Assembly (NCBI GenBank): GCA_947471745.1
Contig: CANJKZ010000932.1
Span: 186,001 to 250,000, forward strand
Source: Closterium sp. Naga37s-1
Lineage: Eukaryota; Streptophyta; Zygnematophyceae; Desmidiales; Closteriaceae
Length of the DNA stretch: 64,000 nt
Direction of reading: 5' to 3'
Shown here: one piece after another, positions 54,060-64,000 of the stretch
Numbering within the stretch: position 1 is the stretch's first letter
How the letters are laid out: each line of letters opens with the position of its first letter
The notes under the pieces: generated by a model
The model's input: only the letters and a program-made list of their open reading frames with translations
Database searches by the model: none
Told to the model about the DNA's origin: nothing
Position numbers and translations under genes: made by a program

Positions 54060-57029
54060 ACCACACACCGTCGCTTTGGCCACGTGGCGCTACCTCAGTT
54101 ATAGCAGCTGTTTAAGGAGGAAAGAGTCAAGGGGCTGAAGATAAAGGGGGAGCCCAAGGAGGTGGGCTCTTGTGAGACTTGCTTGACCAGCAAGTTCTCA
54201 CGATTTCCCTTCCATTCGACGGTGGGGCAGTCAAGTGACCCGGTGGAGCTCGTGCATGTGGATCTTGTGGGGCCCATGAAGGTGAAGGGAGATGGTGGGG
54301 CCCTGTATTCCATGACTATGGTGGATGATTACACAAGGCTCACCTGGTCTTTTCCACTTGCAAAGAAGAGTGATGCTGCAAGGGTCATCATTGAAGAGTG
54401 GCTGCCCATGGTGGAGCGAGAGAGCAACAAGCGGGTGAAGGCGATTCGTAGCGACCGTGGTGGGGAGTTTTTGGGAGCGGAGTTCCGGAGCTGGTTGAAG
54501 CGGCACGGCATCAAGCAGCAGCTCACCATGGCCTATACCCCTCAGTCCAACGGTGTGGCAGAGAGAGCGAACCGGACCATCATAGAGGGCGGGAGAACGA
54601 TATTGGTGGACTCGGGTCTACCCTTGTGGTTCTGGCCCCTCGCTATTTGTCATGCTACCGTCATCAAGAACCGGGTGTTGACTCATGTGGGAGGTCAGCA
54701 TTGGGTCCCTATAGAGAAGTGGAGTGGCAAGAAGCCCCTGGTTGACATGCTTCGTGTCTTCGGGTGCATGGGGCTCGTGCATGTCCCTAAGGAGAAGCGT
54801 GACAAGCTTCAAGCAGCAGCGGAATGGGCTGTTCATTTGGGTCTTGCACGGGGGAGCAAGGGCTGGCTCATGTGGGACCCAAAATCCAACACCGTCTTCA
54901 CCACCAGAGATGCCAAGTTCATGGAGGGGCTCATGTTCAAGGAGTGGTCGGAGCGGGGGAGGAGCAAGGTCACCATTCCGCTTGGAATAGAGGTGGGAAC
55001 GAACAACCCACTTCTCATTCCCATCGAGTTCTCCTCATCTTCAGAGTTGACAGAGGTGTCACATGACTTGGGAGGTGCTGAAGGGGAGGCAGCAGATGTG
55101 GAAGAAGTAATGCAGCAAGGGGAGGCCCCTGTAGCTGAGAGAGGTGATACCGAGGAGGAGGTGCAGCAGCCTACACCATCCCCTACGCTTCCACCAAGGC
55201 GCACAACCCAAGGGAAGCGTGATGCTGTCCGTGGTGGAGCCAAGGAAGGAGCAGCCAAGGAGAGGCCCAAGAGACCTGCCCACCCAAGGAATTTCCTCAA
55301 GTATGAAAGGCTTGGGGTTCCCAAGGCATTGCTGGTCCAGGAGGAGGAAGATGAGGAGGAGAAGGGAGCCGAGGGGGAGATGGAGCAGATTTGTTGCTTT
55401 GGCGTCAACTTACCTCATGAGCCGGCGTCAATGGAGGAAGCTCTCGCTGGAGATGATCGAGAGGCATGGCTGGCTTCAAGGGAGGATGAGTTCCAGAGCC
55501 ACATGGAGAATGAAACGTGGACCCTTACCAATCTGCCCCCAGGAAGGAAGGCGTTGGACTGCACGTGGATGTTACGTGTGAAGACCGATGCGGAGGGGAG
55601 GTTGGAGAGGCGGAAGACAAGGCTTGTGATCAAGGGCTTTCAGTAGAGGGAGGGGATTGACTTTCAAGAGGTGTTCGCTCCTGTTGCCAAGGCTCCTACA
55701 CTCCGGCTGTTGCTAGCAGCCGCTGCCGTTTGTGGCTGGAAGGTGGAGCAAATGGATGTGAAGACGGCATTCCTCTATGGCGTGGTAGATGAGATCTACA
55801 TGAAGCAGCCAGAGGGGTATGATGATGGGAGCGGACGTGTTTGCAGGCTCAACAAGGCCATCTATGGCCTCAAACAAGCTCCAAGGTGCTGGTATGCAAG
55901 GTTGGTGGAGGCGTTGGAGGCTCTTGGCTTCAAAGTTAGCGGGTGCGACGAGAGTCTCTTCATGACCGAGGGGGAGGAGGAGAAGGTATTTCTCCTTGTC
56001 TACGTCAATGACATCCTCCTCTTCTCTCCATCCCTGGAGAGGATCAAGGAGGTGCAAGGGAAGCTGAAGGAGACCTTTCAATGCAAGGCCCTTGGACCAG
56101 TGGGGTATTACCTCGGTCTTCACGTGGAGCGGGACGAGGTGAAGGGATGGTTGAGGCTTCACCAACACAAGTACCTTGCAGCCATGGGGGAGAAGTATGG
56201 GCTGGAGGAAGGGAGGAGTGTGAAGACTCCTCTACCCTCAGGGTTTCAGCTGCACCTTGATGAAGAGGAGGGTGAGGTGTTGGAGTACGAGTTGCAGCGT
56301 CGGTTCCAGTCAATGGTGGGGAGCTTGATGTACGCTTTGGTCAACACTCGCCCCGACATTGCGTTTTCAGTTTCACAGCTCGCTCGTGTGGTGTCTAGGC
56401 CCCTTCAAGAGCACCTGGATGCAGCAGAGAGGCTGGTGAGGTACTGCATGGCAACCTCAAGGGTGGGGCTGCAATATTCAGTGCATGGGCAGCTGAAGCA
56501 AATGGGAGTGGAGGAGGTGAGCACAAAGACTGGTGCACCTGCAAGGCGTGGGCACTTGTACCTCTCGTGTTTCACCGATGCTACCTGGTCAAGTGACATC
56601 AGTGATGCTACATCCCATGGTGACTATATATGCTGTGTTGGAGGGATTCCAGTGAGCTGGAAGTCTAAGAAGCAAGGAGAGATAGCTCACTCATCAACGG
56701 AGAGCGAGTACATGGCGTTGTTTCATGGAGTGAAGGAGGTGGTTTGGATGAGGAGGTTGCTTGAGGATTTGGGGCAGGAGCAAGAGGGTCATACACCTGT
56801 GTTTTGTGACAGCCAAGGAGCAATTGCAATGGCACGTAATGCTGTGCTCCATGGGCTGAACGAGCACATGCATATCAAGTGGCATTGGATGGGGAAGGAG
56901 GTGAAGAAGGGCACCATCTCCTTGCACTACATCAACACTACCAAGCAACCTGCGGATTTCTTGACTAAGCGACTTGCAGAGCATCAGCATTGGATCTGTG
57001 CCACCTTGTGTGGCATGTCCTTCAACTAA
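54060..57029 (+). pseudogene. Family 2 pol region (integrase, RT, RNase H)
   Basis: Integrase words VHVDLVGPMK, RSDRGGEFLGAEFRSWLK and QSNGVAERANRTI mark the D-D-E sites. A Glu/Gly/Pro-rich spacer follows (about 55070-55380). RT has CTWMLRVKTDAEGRLERRKT, YGLKQAPRCWYARL and a catalytic region near 56005. RNase H has FTDATWSSD, SSTESEYMALFHGVKEVVW, FCDSQGAIAMARN and EHMHIKWHWMGKEV. The text ends MSFN just ahead of the polypurine tract, as in family 3. Most of it is still open. It is broken a few times. Confidence 0.88.
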
Positions 57030-57086
57030 GGGAGGCATTTTCAGGGAGCAGCTAAGGGATGAATGAGAGCACGATGAGGGGGAGTT

Positions 57087-57953
57087 TGTTGTGCCAAAGC
57101 ACTATAGTGGCACGGTCATCGCACTCCCATTCCGCCTACAAGCCTGCTCAGCTTGAGGAATTTTGTGGGGTGGTGTTTCAATATGTGTTCTTCAAACCCT
57201 CAAAGTTTCAGATTTTTTGAAGTAGTTACAAGGCATGGCAACATTTTTTGTTTCAAGACTTATGGCATCCCGAAAGTGTGTGTTACTCTTTTTTGGTAAC
57301 ACCCGAGTTCACCATTTCGGCTGCTGAGTCATCTACCAAGCTCGGATTGGTCTGAAAATCGATGTGGCAGTCCTTTGCCGTATTTTGCAGGTGGTCACCG
57401 AGTTTCAGGACAACCCAGCATCGGAGCTGCATGTGACAGCTGTCGAAAGTTACTGTTCCGTAGTCATGGTGCACTGTTGGCAACATTTCCCTTGCCACCC
57501 TTTCATTGTTGTCATGCCAATGGTGCAGGGACAGAGAATGAGACAAATAGTACAGGTGGTCAAGTGGGACTCTACCACCCTCCTTTTGAGAAGTGTGGTC
57601 TTCCTGGAAGCAGCTTGCAAGAGGGTGCAAGTGGGAAGAAAAGTTGACTCATGGTTGGCTTGACTCACTATTGGTAGCCTTGAGTACAGCTCTGAACATC
57701 CAAGTGTGGTTGGATTTGTTGACCTAGCTAGGACGTTTCCCATCCTTCTCTAGCCTTTCTTTCCTAGGACTCAACCTTCTCTGAGTTCCAAGGATGGTCC
57801 CAACCCCTTAAGAGTCCCCTAGGCAATGTTGTACCAACCTCTTCCTTGCATCAATGATGAAACTACACGTTTTCAGCCGAGCTTACGTTTTCGTTCACTG
57901 AGTAGCGTATACACGTCTGATGAAAGCAAGCAATATACCGTTGGATAGCAGAC
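57087..57953 (+). repeat. 3' LTR, family 2, shortened
   Basis: Starts TGTTGTGCC after the polypurine tract. About 150 bases short of full length, it passes into family 1 RNase H text after GTTGGATAGCAGACGCC. Confidence 0.9.
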
Positions 57954-57957
57954 GCCT

Positions 57958-58550
57958 TAGCAGGTCTGCTATCCTGTTGTGCGAGGAGCCCTGACTGGTT
58001 GGGAAGGCAAAGCACATCCAGCTTCGTTACTTCCTTCTGCGTGAGTTGTAGCAGCGTGGCCAGGCACTCGTGCGACGTGTGGTATCTGAGGCCAACACTG
58101 CAGATATCTTCACCAAGGCGTTGCCGCTTTGTGACCACCAGCGGCACTCAGCTAGGCCTTGTGTCTACAGGCCCTCACTTGCTTGCGTAGAGATGCTTTG
58201 CATTGTACTCTTGCATCTCTTTATATTTGCTATATATATCTGCTTCTGGACAGGCCTTGTGGCCCCTTGCTTCTGTAGAGATGCTTGTCATGCATGTCTT
58301 GTATTCTTGCATTCTCTTATATTTACTATATACTTTCATGTGGACTGGCCTTGTGGCCCCTTGCTTGTTCTCGGACTGTGTGGTGATCTTGAGATCCACC
58401 CCGAGAGTTGCTTTGTTCTTGTGAACTGGTCTTGTGACCATTGCTCATTCTTGCTGACTGATCCTATGACCCTTGCTCATGGGTTGTGTGTTGCTTTCCA
58501 CGGGACTACTGTCACCTAGACTATGGGGGTGTGTCAAACTATATTTGTTA
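57958..58550 (+). pseudogene. Family 1 RNase H tail, 3' untranslated part and LTR stub
   Basis: The text matches 6560-7090: RNase H end (SEANTADIFTKALP words), a 3' untranslated part with repeated CTTGTGGCCCCTTGCTT, polypurine tract CTATGGGGGTG (58521-58531) and the first bases of an LTR, TGTCAAACTATA, from 58532. Family 4 gag follows within about 20 bases. It is a fossil fragment. Confidence 0.85.
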
Positions 58551-61500
58551 AATTTCTTGGCCCACCTAGGGATGAGCCTAGGGTGTTTGGGCTTGACAAT
58601 TTCAATGGGGATAACTTTGCTGAATGGTCCTTCGTGATGGAGAAAATCTTCGACCACTATGACCTGCTGGAGGTGATGGAAGGAACGGAGAAGCGTCCCG
58701 AGAACGACCCGGAGAAGAGCCCGTGGGTGCGAAAGAGCACACAAGGCTACCTCCTACTTGGGCAAGTGTTGGGGAGCAGCCAGATCCGTCACATCAAGCC
58801 ATTCCAACGTGAACCAGAAAAGGGACCAAAGTTATGGGCTGCTCTCAACGGTATACATGCTCTTGCAAAAGCGGCGGTAGCGGTAGTATTGGAGCGGCAA
58901 ATGGCGGCACTACGAATTAAAGAAGATGAACCGGTCGAAGAAGGGGTGCAGAAATTCTTCGTCTTGTTGACGCGGCTTGAGGGAGCTGATTTGAACTATA
59001 GTGAGCTCCAGAAGAAGACCAAGTTGCTGGCCCTACTCTTAGAGTCATGGTCCTTGCTCATCATCAACTTGAATCGTAATCTGCCTCACCTCTCGCCCGA
59101 AGACGTGAAACGAGCGATATTACAAGAGGATTTCTGCCGTCGTGAATTGGCGGGTCCGGATGGCGCCGGGGCAGCAAGCATCGACCGGGGCAGACGATGA
59201 GGAGGAGGCAGGTTTGGTGGCAGCAACTACCGTGGAGGCCACGGTAATGGCAGATACGGCAGCGATAACAAGAGCTACGGATGCGGTCGCGGCCGATTCG
59301 ACGGCGAGTGCCACTATTGTCATAAAAGCGGACACATGTGGCACGATTGCTACAAACTCCCTGATGGATGGACTCCTGATCAAGGCCAAGAGGGTAGAGG
59401 AGCAGGAGGAGGGAGAGGAAGAGGCTGTGGAGGCCGTCGCGCTCGGGGAGGTGGTGTTGCAAATATGAAGAGTGGAGACAACGACAGCGAGTCGAGCGAC
59501 GATCGCTTTCCGGGCCAATTCTTCTTTGTATCTACGCAAGCGCCGGCTGGACCAGAGAAAGTGGATGGTTTTGAGGAGCTAGCTGCTGTGTGAAAGGTCA
59601 CCCTACACTCCCTAGTCTATTGGGTGATCGATAGCGGCGCTACCTACAGCATGATACCTCGCGCGGACTTGCTCACCAAACTCGAACCGTCACTGGTGAA
59701 GCATGTTACATCGGCTCTGGTGCAGCATGGGCAAGGCCATGTTCAAAGGTGCTGATGGGAAGATGGTGGGCATCAAGAACGTGCTTTGGGTGCCCAACCT
59801 TGCTGCCAACCCGATTTCCGTGCGGTGGCTGCAAAATTCCGGCATGGACACGAGCTCGAAGGGAGCCAAGCCCTACACCGCAAGGCTTGGCGAGCGGATT
59901 CTTTGGGACCTTTACGAGGATAAGGACGTCTAAAACGAGATGTGGCAGAACCCTGTGGTCCGAATGCCTAAGGAGATGCAAGTGGCAGCAAGCATCAGCA
60001 CCAATGGTGGAGCGGTTGGTAGCGGAGACAGCGCCAATGATGGTGCCAAGGAGAATGAATCCAAGAAGTGCAATCTTGGAGGGACCAGCAAGCAGTGTGA
60101 GCATAAGGAGATTAGTGCACTAGCCAAACAGCAGCAAAAGGGTGAGGAGAACCCTGAGGTAGCAGCAGAGCAGGAGCACGGAGAGAGCATGTGGGGCACT
60201 ATTGCGAGTGCGGCATTCACCAATCCGACTTCGGCTACGGGCATGTGGCTCTGCCTATTTTGCAGCAGCTGGTGAAGGAAGAGATGGTTGCTGGCAAATG
60301 TGTGAAGGGGGAGCCCAATGAGGTACTTGGCTGCCCGACATGCATGCAAGCCAAATTCACCCGATTCCCGTTCTCTAGTTCGGAGGCAACGGCTAAGAGA
60401 CCACTTGATGAGGTAGTAATGGACGTGGTGGGCCCGTTGAAGCTTGGAGCTGCTGGAGCTGAGTATTTCCTCAACATAGTCGACGTCTACACCCGCATGA
60501 CCTGGGTGTACATGCTGTCCAAGAAGAGCGACATGGGTGAAACGGTGAAGACCAATTGGTTGCTGATGGTGGAGCGGCAACAAGATCGGCTAGTGAAGGC
60601 AATTCGCACCGATCGAGGGGGAGAAATTCTGAGCAAGGAGTTCTCGTTGTGGCTGAAGAAGAATGGCATAAGGCACTCCCTTACTATGCCATACTCCCCT
60701 GCAATGAACGGCCGGACAATCACGAAGACAGCACGCAGGTAGCTCATTGAAGTGGGGCTACCCGACTATTTCTGGCCAGATGCGGTGCGGAGTGTGTGTG
60801 TGGCTAAAAACAGAGCCTTGACTCACGTGGGAGCAGACAAATAGGTGCCCTATGTGGAGTGGATTGGAAGGAAGCCAACGGTGGATATGCTTCGGGTGTT
60901 TGTGTGCATGTCCATGGCACTTGTGCCTAAGCATCTTCGGCACAACAAGCTCGATGCCAAGGCGATATGGGCCGTACATTTGGGCATGGCTCAAAACAGC
61001 AAGGGGTGGCTTCTTTGGGACCCATTCACCAAGAAATTCTTGGTGAGCAGAGATTGCAAGTTCATGGAGAATCTGATGTACAGGGATTGGAAGGCGGAGA
61101 ATGAGGCGAAGATAGGCATGCGGTTTGGGGAGGTGAAGAGTTCCGGTTTGGAGCATGTGGAGTTGCCTTTGGAGCTGAGTAGTGGTAGCACCATCACAAG
61201 GCAATCTCCTCTTGTGAATGGGGGAGAGGAGGCCAAGGATGCAGAGGAAGAAGAGGAGGAGGTGCAGCAAGTGAGCGGACGTGCACCGGCACTTCCTTCT
61301 CGCACTACGAGTGCTCCACGGATCCGAGTCACCCCGCAGCAACGCCATGTGAGCCTTCATGTCCCTACAGCTGAGGAGGAAGGAAAGGGCAAGAAGATAA
61401 TTCAAGCCCCTAATAGGCTGACCTATGATGCATTGGGAAAGCCAGCCAAGTCAGCTCTGGCCGGAGCGGCACTTATGGTTGGAGATGACGAGGAGAGTGA

Positions 61501-61840
61501 CTACGAGGAGTTTGCCTTCGCGTTCTTCTCTCCGGTGGAGATGCCGGGGGAACCAGCAACTCTCAAGGAGGCCTTGGAGAGTAGTGATGCTGCGGAGTGG
61601 AAGAAGGCAATGGAGAGTGAGCTGAAAAGCATTGAGGAGAACGGCACATGGGAATTGGCGGAGCTACCAGAGGGGCGTAAGGCGATAGCGTTCAATTGGT
61701 TCTTCAAAATCAAGTCCGATGCCGACGGCAAAATTGAGCGCTACAAGTCTAGGCTTGTGGCCAAAGGGTAACAGCAGAAGGAGAAGGTGGACTTCAAGGA
61801 GTTATTTGCTCCAGTTGTAAAGCCGACGACGCTGCGAACC
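58551..61840 (+). mobile_element. Family 4 copia element, internal part, plus strand
   Basis: Parts: gag about 58560-59200 (VFGLDNFNGDNFAEWSFVME, LLALLLESWSLLIINL); Gly/Arg-rich stretch with zinc knuckle CHYCHKSGHMWHDC (about 59311-59352); protease VIDSGATYSM near 59625; pre-integrase near 59800-59940; integrase about 60230-60900 (VVMDVVGPLKLG, RTDRGGEILSKEF); RT start about 61520-61840 (TWELAELPEGRKAIAFNWFF). It lacks both LTRs: the 5' side abuts a family 1 LTR stub and the 3' side dissolves into a minisatellite. It is broken about seven or more times. Confidence 0.87.
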
Positions 61841-61985
61841 CTACTCGCAGGAGCTACCATCAAAGGACCCTACTCGCAGGAGCTACCATCAAAGGACTCT
61901 ACTCACGGGAGCTACCATCAAAGGACCCTACTCGCAGGAGCTACCATCAAAGGACCCTACTCGTGGGAGCTACCATCAATCCTAC
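61841..61985 (+). repeat. 29-bp minisatellite, about five copies
   Basis: Unit CTACTCGCAGGAGCTACCAT plus CAAAGGACC. Four full copies and one partial copy follow head to tail, with small changes (CTCACGGGAG, CTCGTGGGAG). The first unit coincides with the RT text TLLAGATIKG of the family 4 element, so the array seems to start from RT sequence. Confidence 0.92.
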
Positions 61986-62628
61986 TCGTGCCGACTGACC
62001 AGCGGCGCCGTGACGGAGACCTTGTCCGGCGTGAACTTGAAGTTTCTGTAGGTCGGCGCTATCCCACCCGCTGTCACATGGGTCGCCAACGTCGGCGTCA
62101 CACTGCTTCGTCGTCCACCGACGTTGCCTTGCGAGGAGCCCGCAGCCGCCGACGACTACAGCCCTCGCAACTGAATGCCACCGACTTTGCCGTCGGCCAT
62201 CCGGAACACCCCTCTCTGCCTTTACGTGCCTCCCGCACTGCTGTCGACTTGGTCACCGGCGTTGGCACCCTGGTCAACGCCACCTTCGCTGTTCACCGGT
62301 TGAGGAGAAATAGGTCGGGAAGGGTGTTCCGTCTCCCACTTTGCGCAGATGCCCAGCTCGACGACCTCCAAGGGGAGGCTTGGCCCGAACTCGCCAGCCT
62401 CGTGGCGTCTCCTAGCATCCTCCAGCCGTGTCTCTAAGGTCTCTACAACTCCCGCGTCAACTACGGGGCCTACCATGGTGACGAACCCGGCTGCCGGCCT
62501 ACGAACAAAATAGGTAGTGCGCAACTAAGTCAACTAGACTGAAGGTAATATGCGGTGCCGTCCACGCTCACCGCACCATGTGGAGATAACTCTATCAACG
62601 GGAGCTTGACTACGGGAAAGGCACGGGT
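61986..62628 (+). other. Unassigned GC-rich DNA
   Basis: No retroelement text is recognised. A plus frame continues from the minisatellite to 62437 with Arg/Leu-rich sequence, and a minus frame (62524-62222) has ETLETRLEDARRRHEAGEFG. Neither has a family I know, nor a convincing start. It may be host intergenic DNA or an old decayed element. Confidence 0.4.
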
Positions 62629-62655
62629 GTTAGGAATGATCTTTGCATTCCTAAC
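62629..62655. repeat. Perfect 10-bp inverted repeat with 7-base loop
   Basis: GTTAGGAATG and CATTCCTAAC flank ATCTTTG. The arms are fully complementary and could form a hairpin in DNA or RNA. Confidence 0.9.
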
Positions 62656-63561
62656 TCGTTTGCTTGTGTGTTCTCTGCTTGCACATTGACGAGGAAATTT
62701 TGCAAGAGTTCCACTAGCAAAGATTGACAACAATGGTTACACAATGCAAAGCAAGAATGGACTACATCATATGCTAGCAAGCATGCAGGCTGACTGCTTG
62801 CGCAGCTCGGTCGACCGCGCTCCAGCACTGCATGGTCGACCGCGCTCCAGCAGTGCAAAGTCGCGACCTGCCAACGCTGCAAGTCGACGGCGTGACAATG
62901 CTGCAGCAAGGCGGCTGCACAGTGTTGCACCCGCAGGACAGCAGCGCACCTGCTTTGCAGGTGCTCGCAGCTGGTTGGCGTGCTGTGCCTTGTCATGTTC
63001 ACAGCGCAGACGCCAAGCTGACCATGTGCCCACGGCTGCACCTGATCTTCCACGTCGTCCTCAGGATACCACACAGAGGTCGGCTTCGCAAGAACCTCCT
63101 GGGCGACTCTCGCGCACCCCGCAGTGCTCGTCGTCCGGGTAACCGAGTCGACGGGGCAACCAGGTCGGCGTCCAGGCATCCAGGGCGACGTCCAGACGCC
63201 CAGGTCGGCGTCTCGGGGCCCAGGACGCTGTGCCGACTCCCAGGTCGGCGTCCAGGCACCCAGGACGCCATCCAGGCGCCCAGGACGCCGTCCAGACGCC
63301 CAGGTCGGTGTCCAGGCGCCCAAGACGCCGTGCAGACGCCCAGGTCGGCGCCACGAAGTCGGCGCCTCCAAAGGTCGACCTTGCCAGGTCGACCACCTGA
63401 ACTCGGCGCCACTCCTCTTCGTGCCCGTTGACCGGCGATCACCACCGGTGGTCGACCACACCAAGTCGACCACACCCCTGGTCGACCAGACCCAAGTCGA
63501 CCAGCCCTGCTGTCAGCTGACCACACCAAGTCCGCTTCACCAGGTCGGCATCACCAGTTCG
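62656..63561 (+). repeat. GTCGAC-rich and CAGGTCGGCGTCC minisatellite region
   Basis: After about 100 A/T-richer bases there are paired blocks GGTCGACCGCGCTCCAGCA (about 62806-62855). A long imperfect array of CAGGTCGGCGTCCAG, CCCAGGACGCC and GTCCAGACGCC words follows at about 63160-63350. GTCGACCA words are then repeated at about 63370-63520. Both strands stay open over long parts only because the repeats lack stops. No gene is supported. Confidence 0.8.
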
Positions 63562-64000
63562 TGTCAAACTTATATATAGCTTACATTGTGTAGGCTGTAG
63601 TGGGGTAGCCCATAAGGGGTACAAACCAATTAGGGTTAGTACTTGTACCCAACTCTTTGCTAGTTTATTCATTCTCGTTCATCATTCTGACATGGTTTCA
63701 GAGCAGGTCCTCAGCTAGGACTGTTTTTTTTTCCTTGGGCCCACCACAGCGCTACCTCGCTAGCAGCCCTCTGCAGCCCTCGTGCTGCCCCTCCTTCCTG
63801 TCACGACCTGTAGGCCCCTAGGTCCCGGCCCGTCGCCACCCCTAGGCCCGTCGCTCCTTGGCGTCGCCCGTCGCCCCTAGCCCGGCTCCCTGTCGCCCGT
63901 CGCCCGTCGCGACCCCCGTCGCCCGTCGCCCGTCGCCCCTAGCCTAGGCCCCTCGGCCCCACGGCCCCTCGCGACCCGTCGCCCCTAGCCTAGGCCCAGG
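63562..64000 (+). mobile_element. 5' end of a family 1 copia element (LTR, primer site, leader)
   Basis: The LTR 63562-63692 (TGTCAAACTTATATATAGCT to ATTCTGACA) is followed by TGGTTTCAGAGC (63693-63704), a one-mismatch initiator-Met primer site. From about 63737 comes GGGCCCACCAC and then a leader of GTCGCCCGTCGCCCCTAG-type repeats that runs off the window. It mirrors 1-484, which points the other way. Confidence 0.85.

Larger units (their letters stand above)
52392..57953 (+). mobile_element. Ty1/copia element, family 2, 3' LTR shortened
   Basis: Parts: 5' LTR 52392-53407; primer site TGGTATCAGAGC 53410-53421; gag from 53448; pre-integrase about 54030; integrase about 54240-54800; RT about 55400-56150; RNase H to the stop at 57029; polypurine tract ATGAGGGGGAGTT 57074-57086; 3' LTR 57087 to about 57953, where family 1 sequence takes over. 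It is the best preserved family 2 copy in its integrase-RT-RNase H part, while gag is reduced. It has about three or four breaks. The LTRs look about as alike as those of a fairly recent insertion. Confidence 0.9.

Noticed and set aside
61841-61985. 29-bp repeats considered as a CRISPR array
   Set aside because: The units abut with no spacers, and the genome is eukaryotic.
62222-62524. Minus frame with ETLETRLEDARRRHEAGEF considered as a host exon
   Set aside because: There is no clear start, splice site or family match. It is kept only as unassigned DNA.
63061-63529. Arg/Gly-rich frames on both strands in the GTCGAC region
   Set aside because: The frames exist only because the minisatellite words contain no stops, and their peptides are pure repeat translations.

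Overview
The window is eukaryotic, GC-rich, repeat-dominated DNA. Almost all of it is Ty1/copia-type LTR retrotransposons, many inserted into one another, and only one stretch (about 12.5-17.2 kb) looks like a host gene. That gene has GT-AG introns with consistent codon phases, and every retroelement primer-binding site is of the initiator-tRNA-Met type usual in plants and algae. The integrase-RT proteins, with long Gly/Ala linkers, resemble elements known from streptophyte green algae and plants. My best guess is a green-lineage (perhaps charophyte) nuclear genome, with low confidence on the organism. I see no prokaryotic operon, rRNA, tRNA or CRISPR array.

Five copia families can be told apart by their LTRs. 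Family 1 has short LTRs of about 130 bp (TGTCAA...), a GC-rich leader and a Gly/Ala linker in pol. Family 2 has LTRs of about 1,017 bp (TGTTGTGCC...). Family 3 has LTRs of about 1,090 bp (TGTTGGTGTAAGGG...). Family 4 has an LTR of roughly 0.78 kb or more, with gag beginning near the words FNGDNFA. Family 5 has an LTR of about 510 bp.

Layout: 1-484 is the 5' end of a minus-strand family 1 element. 485-978 is an RT remnant. 979-7211 is a family 1 element with a doubled LTR-leader. 7260-11729 is a family 2 element. 11730-12499 is a family 4 LTR fragment. 12500-17200 is the host-type gene. 17445-21210 is a family 1/family 2 chimera on the minus strand. 21211-37680 is an old family 1 element split by a solo family 2 LTR, by a nearly complete family 3 element, and by a young family 1 element with identical 5-bp target duplications. 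37681-47044 is a minus-strand family 4 element interrupted by a rearranged family 3 element. 47045-47543 is family 4 integrase. 47544-52176 is a family 5 element flanked by ACAAC on both sides. 52177-52391 is a Q-rich gag remnant with a CAG microsatellite. 52392-57953 is a family 2 element. 57958-58550 is a family 1 tail. 58551-61840 is a family 4 element. 61841-63561 is minisatellite-rich DNA of unknown function. 63562-64000 is the 5' end of a plus-strand family 1 element.

The retroelements are fossils or near-fossils. The young family 1 copy at 31841-37343 has the longest open pol frame, with gag reduced. I found no convincing new defence or metabolic system. The best candidates for novelty are the unrecognised spliced gene, its intronic TGACGTGG-rich minisatellite, a minisatellite apparently seeded from RT sequence, and several unusual LTR arrangements.
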